Shown piece by piece: positions 50,401-63,700 of a DNA stretch of 64,000 bases. The position numbers and the translations under genes are program-made. A model generated the notes under the pieces. That model was not told the origin of the DNA and made no database searches. It saw nothing but the letters and a program-made list of their open reading frames with translations. Source of the DNA: Gordionus sp. m RMFG-2023 (Eukaryota; Nematomorpha; Gordioida; Chordodea; Parachordodidae); assembly GCF_954871325.1 (NCBI RefSeq), contig NC_088775.1, positions 50,073,561 to 50,137,560 on the forward strand, written 5' to 3'. Within the stretch, counting starts at the first letter, position 1, and each line of letters begins with the position of its first letter.

Positions 50401-51700
50401 GTTGGTGAGGAAGATGGTTTAGCGATGGTGAAGGAGTTCTCTTTTCTTTGCTCAATGTGGTTTCGTTTTTGAATATGATGTTGTAGATTTGCTAGTAGTT
50501 TACAGTAAATAACCTGAAATAAAACGTGTAAATTGGAATTATAAAAAAGAATTTACTGTTGTTGGTGAGGAAGATGGTTTAGCGATGGTGAAGAAGTTCT
50601 CTTTTCTTTGCTCAATGTGGTTTCGTTTTTGAAGATGATGTTGTAAATTAACTAGTAGTTTACCGTAAATAACCTGAAATAAAACATGTAAATTGAAATT
50701 ATAAAATAGAATTTACTGTTGTTGGTGAGGAAGATGGTTTAGCAATGGTGAAGAAATTCTCCTTTCTTTGCTCAATGTGGTTTCGTTTTTGAAGATGATG
50801 TTGTAAATTTGCTAGTAGTTTATCGTAAATAACCTGAAATAAAACGTGTAAATTGAAATTATAAAATAGAATTTAGTGTTGTTGGTGAGGAAGATGGTTT
50901 AGCAATGGTGAAGGAGTTCTCTTTTCTTTGCTCAATGTGGTTTCGTTTTTGAATATGATGTTGTAGATTTGCTAGTAGTTTACAGTAAATAACCTGAAAT
51001 AAAACGTGTAAATTGGAATTATAAAAAAGAATTTACTGTTGTTGGTGAGGAAGATGGTTTAGCGATGGTGAAGAAGTTCTCTTTTCTTTGCTCAATGTGG
51101 TTTCGTTTTTGAAGATGATGTTGTAAATTAACTAGTAGTTTACCGTAAATAACCTGAAATAAAACATGTAAATTGAAATTATAAAATAGAATTTACTGTT
51201 GTTGGTGAGGAAGATGGTTTAGCAATGGTGAAGAAATTCTCCTTTCTTTGCTCAATGTGGTTTCGTTTTTGAAGATGATGTTGTAAATTTGCTAGTAGTT
51301 TACCGTAAATAACCTGAAATAAAACGTGTAAATTGAAATTATAAAATAGAATTTAGTGTTGTTGGTGAGGAAGATGGTTTAGCGATGGTGGAGAAGTTCT
51401 CTTTTCTTTGCTCAATGTGGTTTCGTTTTAGAAGATGATGTTGTAAATTTGCTAGTAGTTTGCCGTAAATAACCAGAAATAAAACGTGTAAATTGAAATT
51501 ATAAAATAGAATTTACTGTTGTTGGTGAGGAAGATGGGTTAGAGATGGTGAAGAAGTTCTCTTTTCTTTGCTCAATGTGGTTTCGTTTTTGAAGATGATG
51601 TTGTAAATTTGCTAGTAGTTTACCGTAAATAACCTGAAATAAAACGTGTAAATTGAAATTATAAAAAAGAATTTACTGTTGTTGGTGAGGAAGATGGTTT
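32485..51700. repeat. Satellite domain with nested higher-order repeats (480 bp to 5.3 kb)
   Basis: The marker AAATTGGAATTATAAAAAAG occurs in pairs 480 bp (three monomers) apart. The first members of the pairs carry TGGAATTATA at about 33251, 38537, 40937, 43496, 44936, 47495, 49414 and 50534. The steps are 5286, 2400, 2559, 1440, 2559, 1919 and 1120 bp, all close to multiples of 160. The 1-bp shortfalls come from a TTTCTTGCTC monomer that lost one T (for example near 34443, 42130 and 48688). Within each 480-bp block the order of monomer types is constant: AATATGATGTTGTAGATTTG, then AAATTAACTAGTAG, then GCAATGGTGAAGAAATTCTC. Confidence 0.85.
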
Positions 51701-54700
51701 AGCAATGGTGAAGAAATTCTCCTTTCTTGCTCAATGTGGTTTCGTTTTTGAAGATGATGTTGTAAATTAGCTAGTAGTTTACCGTAAATAACCTGAAATA
51801 AAACGTGTAAATTGAAATTATAAAATAGAATTTACTGTTGTTGGTGAGGAAGATGGTTTAGCAATGGTGAAGAAATTCTCCTTTCTTTGCTCAATGTGGT
51901 TTCGTTTTTGAAGATGATGTTGTAAATTTGCTAGTAGTTTACCGTAAATAACCTAAAATAAAACGTGTAAATTGAAATTATAAAAAAGAATTTACTGTTG
52001 TTGGTGAGGAAGATGGTTTAGCGATGGTGAAGGAGTTCTCTTTTCTTTGCTCAATGTGGTTTCGTTTTTGAAGATGATGTTGTAAATTTGCTAGTAGTTT
52101 ACCGTAAATAACCTGAAATAAAACGTGTAAATTGAAATTATAAAATAGAATTTACTGTTGTTGGTGAGGAAGATGGTTTAGCGATGGTGAAGAAGTTCTC
52201 TTTTCTTTGCTCAATGTGGTTTCGTTTTTGAAGATGATGTTGTAAATTTGCTAGTAGTTTACCATAAATAACCTGAAATAAAACGTGTAAATTGAAATTA
52301 TAAAATAGAATTTACTGTTGTTGGTGAGGAAGATGGTTTAGCGATGGTGAAGGAGTTCTCTTTTCTTTGCTCAATGTGGTTTCGTTTTAGAAGATGATGT
52401 TGTAAATTTGCTAGTAGTTTACCGTAAATAACCTGAAATAAAACGTGTAAATTGAAATTATAAAATAGAATTTACTGTTGTTGGTGAGGAAGATGGTTTA
52501 GCGATGGTGAAGAAGTTCTCTTTTCTTTGCTCAATGTGGTTTCGTTTTTGAAGATGATGTTGTAAATTTGCTAGTAGTTTACCGTAAATAACCTGAAATA
52601 AAACGTGTAAATTCAAATTTTAAAATAGAATTTACTGTTGTTGGTGAGGAAGATGGTTTAGCGATGGTGGAGAAGTTCTCTTTTCTTTGCTCAATGTGGT
52701 TTCGTTTTTGAAGATGATGTTGTAAATTAACTAGTAGTTTACCGTAAATAACCTGAAATAAAACATGTAAATTGAAATTATAAAATAGAATTTACTGTTG
52801 TTGGTGAGGAAGATGGTTTAGCAATGGTGAAGAAATTCTCCTTTCTTTGCTCAATGTGGTTTCGTTTTTGAAGATGATGTTGTAATTTCCTTGCTCGTAG
52901 TTTGCCGTGAATTACCTGAAATAAAAGTAAATTGAAATTATAAAATAGAATTTACTGTAGTTGGTGAGGAAGATGGTTTAGCGATGGTGGAGAAGTTCTC
53001 TTTTCTTTGCTCAATGTGGTTTCGTTTTTGAAGATGATGTAATTTCCTTGCTCGTAGTTTAGCGTAAATAACCTGAAATAAAACGCGTAAATTGAAATTA
53101 TAAAATAGAATTTACTGTTGTTGGTGAGGAAGATGGTTTAGCAATGGTGAAGAAATTCTCCTTTCTTTGCTCAATGTGGTTTCGTTTTTGAAGATGATGT
53201 TGTAAATTAGCTAGTAGTTTACCGTAAATAACCTGAAATAAAACGTGTAAATTGAAATTATAAAATAGAATTTACTGTTGTTGGTGAGGAAGATGGTTTA
53301 GCAATGGTGAAGAAATTCTCCTTTCTTTGCTCAATGTGGTTTCGTTTTTGAAGATGATGTTGTAAATTTGCTAGTAGTTTACCGTAAATAACCTAAAATA
53401 AAACGTGTAAATTGAAATTATAAAAAAGAATTTACTGTTGTTGGTGAGGAAGATGGTTTAGCGATGGTGAAGGAGTTCTCTTTTCTTTGCTCAATGTGGT
53501 TTCGTTTTTGAAGATGATGTTGTAAATTTGCTAGTAGTTTACCGTAAATAACCTGAAATAAAACGTGTAAATTGAAATTATAAAATAGAATTTACTGTTG
53601 TTGGTGAGGAAGATGGTTTAGCGATGGTGAAGAAGTTCTCTTTTCTTTGCTCAATGTGGTTTCGTTTTTGAAGATGATGTTGTAAATTTGCTAGTAGTTT
53701 ACCATAAATAACCTGAAATAAAACGTGTAAATTGAAATTATAAAATAGAATTTACTGTTGTTGGTGAGGAAGATGGTTTAGCGATGGTGAAGGAGTTCTC
53801 TTTTCTTTGCTCAATGTGGTTTCGTTTTAGAAGATGATGTTGTAAATTTGCTAGTAGTTTACCGTAAATAACCTGAAATAAAACGTGTAAATTGAAATTA
53901 TAAAATAGAATTTACTGTTGTTGGTGAGGAAGATGGTTTAGCGATGGTGAAGAAGTTCTCTTTTCTTTGCTCAATGTGGTTTCGTTTTTGAAGATGATGT
54001 TGTAAATTTGCTAGTAGTTTACCGTAAATAACCTGAAATAAAACGTGTAAATTCAAATTTTAAAATAGAATTTACTGTTGTTGGTGAGGAAGATGGTTTA
54101 GCGATGGTGGAGAAGTTCTCTTTTCTTTGCTCAATGTGGTTTCGTTTTTGAAGATGATGTTGTAATTTCCTTGCTCGTAGTTTACCGTAAATAACCTGAA
54201 ATAAAACGTGTAAATTGAAATTATAAAATAGAATTTACTGTTGTTGGTGAGGAAGATGGTTTAGCGATGGTGAAGGAGTTCTCTTTTCTTTGCTGAATGT
54301 GGTTTCGTTTTTGAAGATGATGTTGTAATTTCCTTGCTAGTAGTTTACCGTAAATAACCTGAAATAAAACGTGTAAATTGAAATTATAAAATAGAATTTA
54401 CTGTTGTTGGTGAGGAAGATGGTTTAGCAATGGTGAAGAAATTCTCCTTTCTTTGCTCAATGTGGTTTCGTTTTTGAAGATGATGTTGTAAATTTGCTAG
54501 TATTTTACCGTAAATAACCTGAAATAAAACGTGTAAATTTGAAATTATAAAATAGAATTTACTGTTGTTGGTGAGGAAGATGGTTTAGAGATGGTGAAGA
54601 AGTTCTCTTTTCTTTGCTCAATGTGGATTCGTTTTTGAAGATGATGTTGTAAATTTGCTAGTAGTTTACCGTAAATAACCTGAAATAAAACGTGTAAATT

Positions 54701-57700
54701 GAAATTATAAAATAGAATTTACTGTTGTTGGTGAGGAAGATGGTTTAGCGATGGTGGAGAAGTTCTCTTTTCTTTGCTCAATGTGGTTTCGTTTTTGAAG
54801 ATGATGTTGTAATTTCCTTGCTCGTACTTTACCGTAAATAACCTGAAATAAAACGTGTAAATTGAAATTATAAAATAGAATTTAGTGTTGTTGGTGAGGA
54901 AGATGGTTTAGCGATGGTGAAGGAGTTCTCTTTTCTTTGCTCAATGTGGTTTCGTTTTAAAATATGATGTTGTAGATTTGCTAGTAGTTTACAGTAAATA
55001 ACCTGAAATAAAACGTGTAAATTGAAATTATAAAAAAGAATTTACTGTTGTTGGTGAGGAAGATGGTTTAGCGATGGTGAAGAAGTTCTCTTTTCTTTGC
55101 TCAATGTGGTTTCGTTTTTGAAGATGATGTTGTAAATTTGTTAGTAGTTTACCGTAAATAACCTGAAATAAAACGTGTAAATTGAAATTATAAAATAGAA
55201 TTTACTGTTGTTGGTGAGGAAGATGGTTTAGCGATGGTGAGGAAGTTCTCTTTTCTTTGCTCAATGTGGATTCGTTTTTGAAGATGATGTTGTAAAATTG
55301 CTAGTAGTTTACCGTAAATAACCTGAAATAAAACGTGTAAATTAAAATTATAAAATAGAATTTACTGTTGTTGGTGAGGAAGATGGTTTAGAGATGGTGA
55401 AGAAGTTCTCTTTTCTTTGCTCAATGTGGATTCGTTTTTGAAGATGATGTTGTAAATTTGCTAGTAGTTTACCGTAAATAACCTGAAATAAAACGTGTAA
55501 ATTGAAATTATAAAATAGAATTTACTGTTGTTGGTGAGGAAGATGGTTTAGCGATGGTGGAGAAGTTCTCTTTTCTTTGCTCAATGTGGTTTCGTTTTTG
55601 AAGATGATGTTGTAATTTCCTTGCTAGTAGTTTACCGTAAATAACCTGAAATAAAACGTGTAAATTGAAATTATAAAATAGAATTTATTGTTATTGGTGA
55701 GGAAGATGGTTTAGCGATGGTGGAGAAGTTCTCTTTTCTTTGCTCAATGTGGTTTCGTTTTTGAAGATGATGTTGTAAATTTGCTAGTAGTTTACCGTAA
55801 ATAACCTGAAATAAAACGTGTAAATTGAAATTATAAAATAGAATTTACTGTTGTTGGTGAGGAAGATGGTTTAGCGATGGTGAAGAAGTTCTCTTTTCTT
55901 TGCTCAATGTGGTTTCGTTTTTGAAGATGATGTTGTAAATTTGCTAGTAGTTTACCGTAAATAACCTGAAATAAAACGTGTAAATTGAAATTATAAAATA
56001 GAATTTACTGTTGTTGGTGAGGAAGATGGTTTAGCGATGGTGGAGAAGTTCTCTTTTCTTTGCTCAATGTGGTTTCGTTTTTGAAGATGATGTTGTAATT
56101 TCCTTGCTCGTACTTTACCGTAAATAACCTGAAGTAAAACGTGTAAATTGAAATTATAAAATAGAATTTAGTGTTGTTGGTGAGGAAGATGGTTTAGCGA
56201 TGGTGGAGAAGTTCTCTTTTCTTTGCTCAATGTGGTTTCGTTTTTGAAGATGATGTAATTTCCTTGCTCGTAGTTTAGCGTAAATAACCTGAAATAAAAC
56301 GCGTAAATTGAAATTATAAAATAGAATTTACTGTTGTTGGTGAGGAAGATGGTTTAGCGATGGTGAAGAAGTTCTCTTTTCTTTGCTCAATGTGGTTTCG
56401 TTTTTGAAGATGATGTTGTAAATTTGCTAGTAGTTTACCGTAAATAACCTGAAATAAAACGTGTAAATTCAAATTTTAAAATAGAATTTACTGTTGTTGG
56501 TGAGGAAGATGGTTTAGCGATGGTGGAGAAGTTCTCTTTTCTTTGCTCAATGTGGTTTCGTTTTTGAAGATGATGTTGTAATTTCCTTGCTCGTAGTTTA
56601 CCGTAAATAACCTGAAATAAAACGTGTAAATTGAAATTATAAAATAGAATTTACTGTTGTTGGTGAGGAAGATGGTTTAGCGATGGTGAAGGAGTTCTCT
56701 TTTCTTTGCTGAATGTGGTTTCGTTTTTGAAGATGATGTTGTAATTTCCTTGCTAGTAGTTTACCGTAAATAACCTGAAATAAAACGTGTAAATTGAAAT
56801 TATAAAATAGAATTTACTGTTGTTGGTGAGGAAGATGGTTTAGCAATGGTGAAGAAATTCTCCTTTCTTTGCTCAATGTGGTTTCGTTTTTGAAGATGAT
56901 GTTGTAAATTTGCTAGTATTTTACCGTAAATAACCTGAAATAAAACGTGTAAATTTGAAATTATAAAATAGAATTTACTGTTGTTGGTGAGGAAGATGGT
57001 TTAGAGATGGTGAAGAAGTTCTCTTTTCTTTGCTCAATGTGGATTCGTTTTTGAAGATGATGTTGTAAATTTGCTAGTAGTTTACCGTAAATAACCTGAA
57101 ATAAAACGTGTAAATTGAAATTATAAAATAGAATTTACTGTTGTTGGTGAGGAAGATGGTTTAGCGATGGTGGAGAAGTTCTCTTTTCTTTGCTCAATGT
57201 GGTTTCGTTTTTGAAGATGATGTTGTAATTTCCTTGCTCGTACTTTACCGTAAATAACCTGAAATAAAACGTGTAAATTGAAATTATAAAATAGAATTTA
57301 GTGTTGTTGGTGAGGAAGATGGTTTAGCGATGGTGAAGGAGTTCTCTTTTCTTTGCTCAATGTGGTTTCGTTTTAAAATATGATGTTGTAGATTTGCTAG
57401 TAGTTTACAGTAAATAACCTGAAATAAAACGTGTAAATTGAAATTATAAAAAAGAATTTACTGTTGTTGGTGAGGAAGATGGTTTAGCGATGGTGAAGAA
57501 GTTCTCTTTTCTTTGCTCAATGTGGTTTCGTTTTTGAAGATGATGTTGTAAATTTGCTAGTAGTTTACCGTAAATAACCTGAAATAAAACGTGTAAATTG
57601 AAATTATAAAATAGAATTTACTGTTGTTGGTGAGGAAGATGGTTTAGCGATGGTGAGGAAGTTCTCTTTTCTTTGCTCAATGTGGATTCGTTTTTGAAGA

Positions 57701-60700
57701 TGATGTTGTAAATTTGCTAGTAGTTTACCGTAAATAACCTGAAATAAAACGTGTAAATTAAAATTATAAAATAGAATTTACTGTTGTTGGTGAGGAAGAT
57801 GGTTTAGAGATGGTGAAGAAGTTCTCTTTTCTTTGCTCAATGTGGATTCGTTTTTGAAGATGATGTTGTAAATTTGCTAGTAGTTTACCGTAAATAACCT
57901 GAAATAAAACGTGTAAATTGAAATTATAAAATAGAATTTACTGTTGTTGGTGAGGAAGATGGTTTAGCGATGGTGGAGAAGTTCTCTTTTCTTTGCTCAA
58001 TGTGGTTTCGTTTTTGAAGATGATGTTGTAATTTCCTTGCTAGTAGTTTACCGTAAATAACCTGAAATAAAACGTGTAAATTGAAATTATAAAATAGAAT
58101 TTATTGTTATTGGTGAGGAAGATGGTTTAGCGATGGTGGAGAAGTTCTCTTTTCTTTGCTCAATGTGGTTTCGTTTTTGAAGATGATGTTGTAAATTTGC
58201 TAGTAGTTTACCGTAAATAACCTGAAATAAAACGTGTAAATTGAAATTATAAAATAGAATTTACTGTTGTTGGTGAGGAAGATGGTTTAGCGATGGTGAA
58301 GAAGTTCTCTTTTCTTTGCTCAATGTGGTTTCGTTTTTGAAGATGATGTTGTAAATTTGCTAGTAGTTTACCGTAAATAACCTGAAATAAAACGTGTAAA
58401 TTGAAATTATAAAATAGAATTTACTGTTGTTGGTGAGGAAGATGGTTTAGCGATGGTGGAGAAGTTCTCTTTTCTTTGCTCAATGTGGTTTCGTTTTTGA
58501 AGATGATGTTGTAATTTCCTTGCTCGTACTTTACCGTAAATAACCTGAAGTAAAACGTGTAAATTGAAATTATAAAATAGAATTTAGTGTTGTTGGTGAG
58601 GAAGATGGTTTAGCGATGGTGAAGGAGTTCTCTTTTCTTTGCTCAATGTGGTTTCGTTTTTGAATATGATGTTGTAGATTTGCTAGTAGTTTACAGTAAA
58701 TAACCTGAAATAAAACGTGTAAATTGAAATTATAAAAAAGAATTTACTGTTGTTGGTGAGGAAGATGGTTTAGCGATGGTGAAGAAGTTCTCTTTTCTTT
58801 GCTCAATGTGGTTTCGTTTTTGAAGATGATGTTGTAAATTAACTAGTAGTTTACCGTAAATAACCTGAAATAAAACATGTAAATTGAAATTATAAAATAG
58901 AATTTACTGTTGTTGGTGAGGAAGATGGTTTAGCAATGGTGAAGAAATTCTCCTTTCTTTGCTCAATGTGGTTTCGTTTTTGAAGATGATGTTGTAAATT
59001 TGCTAGTAGTTTACCGTAAATAACCTGAAATAAAACGTGTAAATTGAAATTATAAAATAGAATTTATTGTAGTTGGTGAGGAAGATGGTTTAGCGATGGT
59101 GGAGAAGTTCTCTTTTCTTTGCTCAATGTGGTTTCGTTTTTGAAGATGATGTTGTAAATTTGCTAGTAGTTTACCGTAAATAACCTGAAATAAAACGTGT
59201 AAATTGAAATTATAAAATAGAATTTACTGTTGTTGGTGAGGAAGATGGTTTAGCGATGGTGAAGAAGTTCTCTTTTCTTTGCTCAATGTGGTTTCGTTTT
59301 TGAAGATGATGTTGTAAATTTGCTAGTAGTTTACCGTAAATAACCTGAAATAAAACGTGTAAATTGAAATTATAAAATAGAATTTACTGTTGTTGGTGAG
59401 GAAGATGGTTTAGCGATGGTGGAGAAGTTCTCTTTTCTTTGCTCAATGTGGTTTCGTTTTTGAAGATGATGTTGTAATTTCCTTGCTCGTACTTTACCGT
59501 AAATAACCTGAAATAAAACGTGTAAATTGAAATTATAAAATAGAATTTAGTGTTGTTGGTGAGGAAGATGGTTTAGCGATGGTGAAGGAGTTCTCTTTTC
59601 TTTGCTCAATGTGGTTTCGTTTTTGAATATGATGTTGTAGATTTGCTAGTAGTTTACAGTAAATAACCTGAAATAAAACGTGTAAATTTAAATTATAAAA
59701 AAGAATTTACTGTTGTTGGTGAGGAAGATGGTTTAGCGATGGTGAAGAAGTTCTCTTTTCTTTGCTCAATGTGGTTTCGTTTTTGAAGATGATGTTGTAA
59801 ATTAACTAGTAGTTTACCGTAAATAACCTGAAATAAAACATGTAAATTGAAATTATAAAATAGAATTTACTGTTGTTGGTGAGGAAGATGGTTTAGCAAT
59901 GGTGAAGAAATTCTCCTTTCTTTGCTCAATGTGGTTTCGTTTTTGAAGATGATGTTGTAATTTCCTTGCTCGTAGTTTGCCGTGAATTACCTGAAATAAA
60001 AGTAAATTGAAATTATAAAATAGAATTTACTGTAGTTGGTGAGGAAGATGGTTTAGCGATGGTGGAGAAGTTCTCTTTTCTTTGCTCAATGTGGTTTCGT
60101 TTTTGAAGATGATGTAATTTCCTTGCTCGTAGTTTAGCGTAAATAACCTGAAATAAAACGCGTAAATTGAAATTATAAAATAGAATTTACTGTTGTTGGT
60201 GAGGAAGATGGTTTAGCAATGGTGAAGAAATTCTCCTTTCTTTGCTCAATGTGGTTTCGTTTTTGAAGATGATGTTGTAAATTAGCTAGTAGTTTACCGT
60301 AAATAACCTGAAATAAAACGTGTAAATTGAAATTATAAAATAGAATTTACTGTTGTTAGTGAGGAAGATGGTTTAGCAATGGTGAAGAAATTCTCCTTTC
60401 TTTGCTCAATGTGGTTTCGTTTTTGAAGATGATGTTGTAAATTTGCTAGTAGTTTACCGTAAATAACCTAAAATAAAACGTGTAAATTGAAATTATAAAA
60501 AAGAATTTACTGTTGTTGGTGAGGAAGATGGTTTAGCGATGGTGAAGGAGTTCTCTTTTCTTTGCTCAATGTGGTTTCGTTTTTGAAGATGATGTTGTAA
60601 ATTTGCTAGTAGTTTACCGTAAATAACCTGAAATAAAACGTGTAAATTGAAATTATAAAATAGAATTTACTGTTGTTGGTGAGGAAGATGGTTTAGCGAT

Positions 60701-63700
60701 GGTGGAGAAGTTCTCTTTTCTTTGCTCAATGTGGTTTCGTTTTTGAAGATGATGTTGTAATTTCCTTGCTAGTAGTTTACCGTAAATAACCTGAAATAAA
60801 ACGTGTAAATTGAAATTATAAAATAGAATTTATTGTTATTGGTGAGGAAGATGGTTTAGCGATGGTGGAGAAGTTCTCTTTTCTTTGCTCAATGTGGTTT
60901 CGTTTTTGAAGATGATGTTGTAAATTTGCTAGTAGTTTACCGTAAATAACCTGAAATAAAACGTGTAAATTGAAATTATAAAATAGAATTTACTGTTGTT
61001 GGTGAGGAAGATGGTTTAGCGATGGTGAAGAAGTTCTCTTTTCTTTGCTCAATGTGGTTTCGTTTTTGAAGATGATGTTGTAAATTTGCTAGTAGTTTAC
61101 CGTAAATAACCTGAAATAAAACGTGTAAATTGAAATTATAAAATAGAATTTACTGTTGTTGGTGAGGAAGATGGTTTAGCGATGGTGGAGAAGTTCTCTT
61201 TTCTTTGCTCAATGTGGTTTCGTTTTTGAAGATGATGTTGTAATTTCCTTGCTCGTACTTTACCGTAAATAACCTGAAGTAAAACGTGTAAATTGAAATT
61301 ATAAAATAGAATTTAGTGTTGTTGGTGAGGAAGATGGTTTAGCGATGGTGGAGAAGTTCTCTTTTCTTTGCTCAATGTGGTTTCGTTTTTGAAGATGATG
61401 TTGTAATTTCCTTGCTCGTACTTTACCGTAAATAACCTGAAGTAAAACGTGTAAATTGAAATTATAAAATAGAATTTAGTGTTGTTGGTGAGGAAGATGG
61501 TTTAGCGATGGTGAAGGAGTTCTCTTTTCTTTGCTCAATGTGGTTTCGTTTTTGAATATGATGTTGTAGATTTGCTAGTAGTTTACAGTAAATAACCTGA
61601 AATAAAACGTGTAAATTGAAATTATAAAAAAGAATTTACTGTTGTTGGTGAGGAAGATGGTTTAGCGATGGTGAAGAAGTTCTCTTTTCTTTGCTCAATG
61701 TGGTTTCGTTTTTGAAGATGATGTTGTAAATTAACTAGTAGTTTACCGTAAATAACCTGAAATAAAACATGTAAATTGAAATTATAAAATAGAATTTACT
61801 GTTGTTGGTGAGGAAGATGGTTTAGCAATGGTGAAGAAATTCTCCTTTCTTTGCTCAATGTGGTTTCGTTTTTGAAGATGATGTTGTAAATTTGCTAGTA
61901 GTTTACCGTAAATAACCTGAAATAAAACGTGTAAATTGAAATTATAAAATAGAATTTATTGTAGTTGGTGAGGAAGATGGTTTAGCGATGGTGGAGAAGT
62001 TCTCTTTTCTTTGCTCAATGTGGTTTCGTTTTTGAAGATGATGTTGTAAATTTGCTAGTAGTTTACCGTAAATAACCTGAAATAAAACGTGTAAATTGAA
62101 ATTATAAAATAGAATTTACTGTTGTTGGTGAGGAAGATGGTTTAGCGATGGTGAAGAAGTTCTCTTTTCTTTGCTCAATGTGGTTTCGTTTTTGAAGATG
62201 ATGTTGTAAATTTGCTAGTAGTTTACCGTAAATAACCTGAAATAAAACGTGTAAATTGAAATTATAAAATAGAATTTACTGTTGTTGGTGAGGAAGATGG
62301 TTTAGCGATGGTGGAGAAGTTCTCTTTTCTTTGCTCAATGTGGTTTCGTTTTTGAAGATGATGTTGTAATTTCCTTGCTCGTACTTTACCGTAAATAACC
62401 TGAAATAAAACGTGTAAATTGAAATTATAAAATAGAATTTAGTGTTGTTGGTGAGGAAGATGGTTTAGCGATGGTGAAGGAGTTCTCTTTTCTTTGCTCA
62501 ATGTGGTTTCGTTTTTGAATATGATGTTGTAGATTTGCTAGTAGTTTACAGTAAATAACCTGAAATAAAACGTGTAAATTTAAATTATAAAAAAGAATTT
62601 ACTGTTGTTGGTGAGGAAGATGGTTTAGCGATGGTGAAGAAGTTCTCTTTTCTTTGCTCAATGTGGTTTCGTTTTTGAAGATGATGTTGTAAATTAACTA
62701 GTAGTTTACCGTAAATAACCTGAAATAAAACATGTAAATTGAAATTATAAAATAGAATTTACTGTTGTTGGTGAGGAAGATGGTTTAGCAATGGTGAAGA
62801 AATTCTCCTTTCTTTGCTCAATGTGGTTTCGTTTTTGAAGATGATGTTGTAATTTCCTTGCTCGTAGTTTGCCGTGAATTACCTGAAATAAAAGTAAATT
62901 GAAATTATAAAATAGAATTTACTGTAGTTGGTGAGGAAGATGGTTTAGCGATGGTGGAGAAGTTCTCTTTTCTTTGCTCAATGTGGTTTCGTTTTTGAAG
63001 ATGATGTAATTTCCTTGCTCGTAGTTTAGCGTAAATAACCTGAAATAAAACGCGTAAATTGAAATTATAAAATAGAATTTACTGTTGTTGGTGAGGAAGA
63101 TGGTTTAGCAATGGTGAAGAAATTCTCCTTTCTTTGCTCAATGTGGTTTCGTTTTTGAAGATGATGTTGTAAATTAGCTAGTAGTTTACCGTAAATAACC
63201 TGAAATAAAACGTGTAAATTGAAATTATAAAATAGAATTTACTGTTGTTAGTGAGGAAGATGGTTTAGCAATGGTGAAGAAATTCTCCTTTCTTTGCTCA
63301 ATGTGGTTTCGTTTTTGAAGATGATGTTGTAAATTTGCTAGTAGTTTACCGTAAATAACCTAAAATAAAACGTGTAAATTGAAATTATAAAAAAGAATTT
63401 ACTGTTGTTGGTGAGGAAGATGGTTTAGCGATGGTGAAGGAGTTCTCTTTTCTTTGCTCAATGTGGTTTCGTTTTTGAAGATGATGTTGTAAATTTGCTA
63501 GTAGTTTACCGTAAATAACCTGAAATAAAACGTGTAAATTGAAATTATAAAATAGAATTTACTGTTGTTGGTGAGGAAGATGGTTTAGCGATGGTGGAGA
63601 AGTTCTCTTTTCTTTGCTCAATGTGGTTTCGTTTTTGAAGATGATGTTGTAATTTCCTTGCTAGTAGTTTACCGTAAATAACCTGAAATAAAACGTGTAA

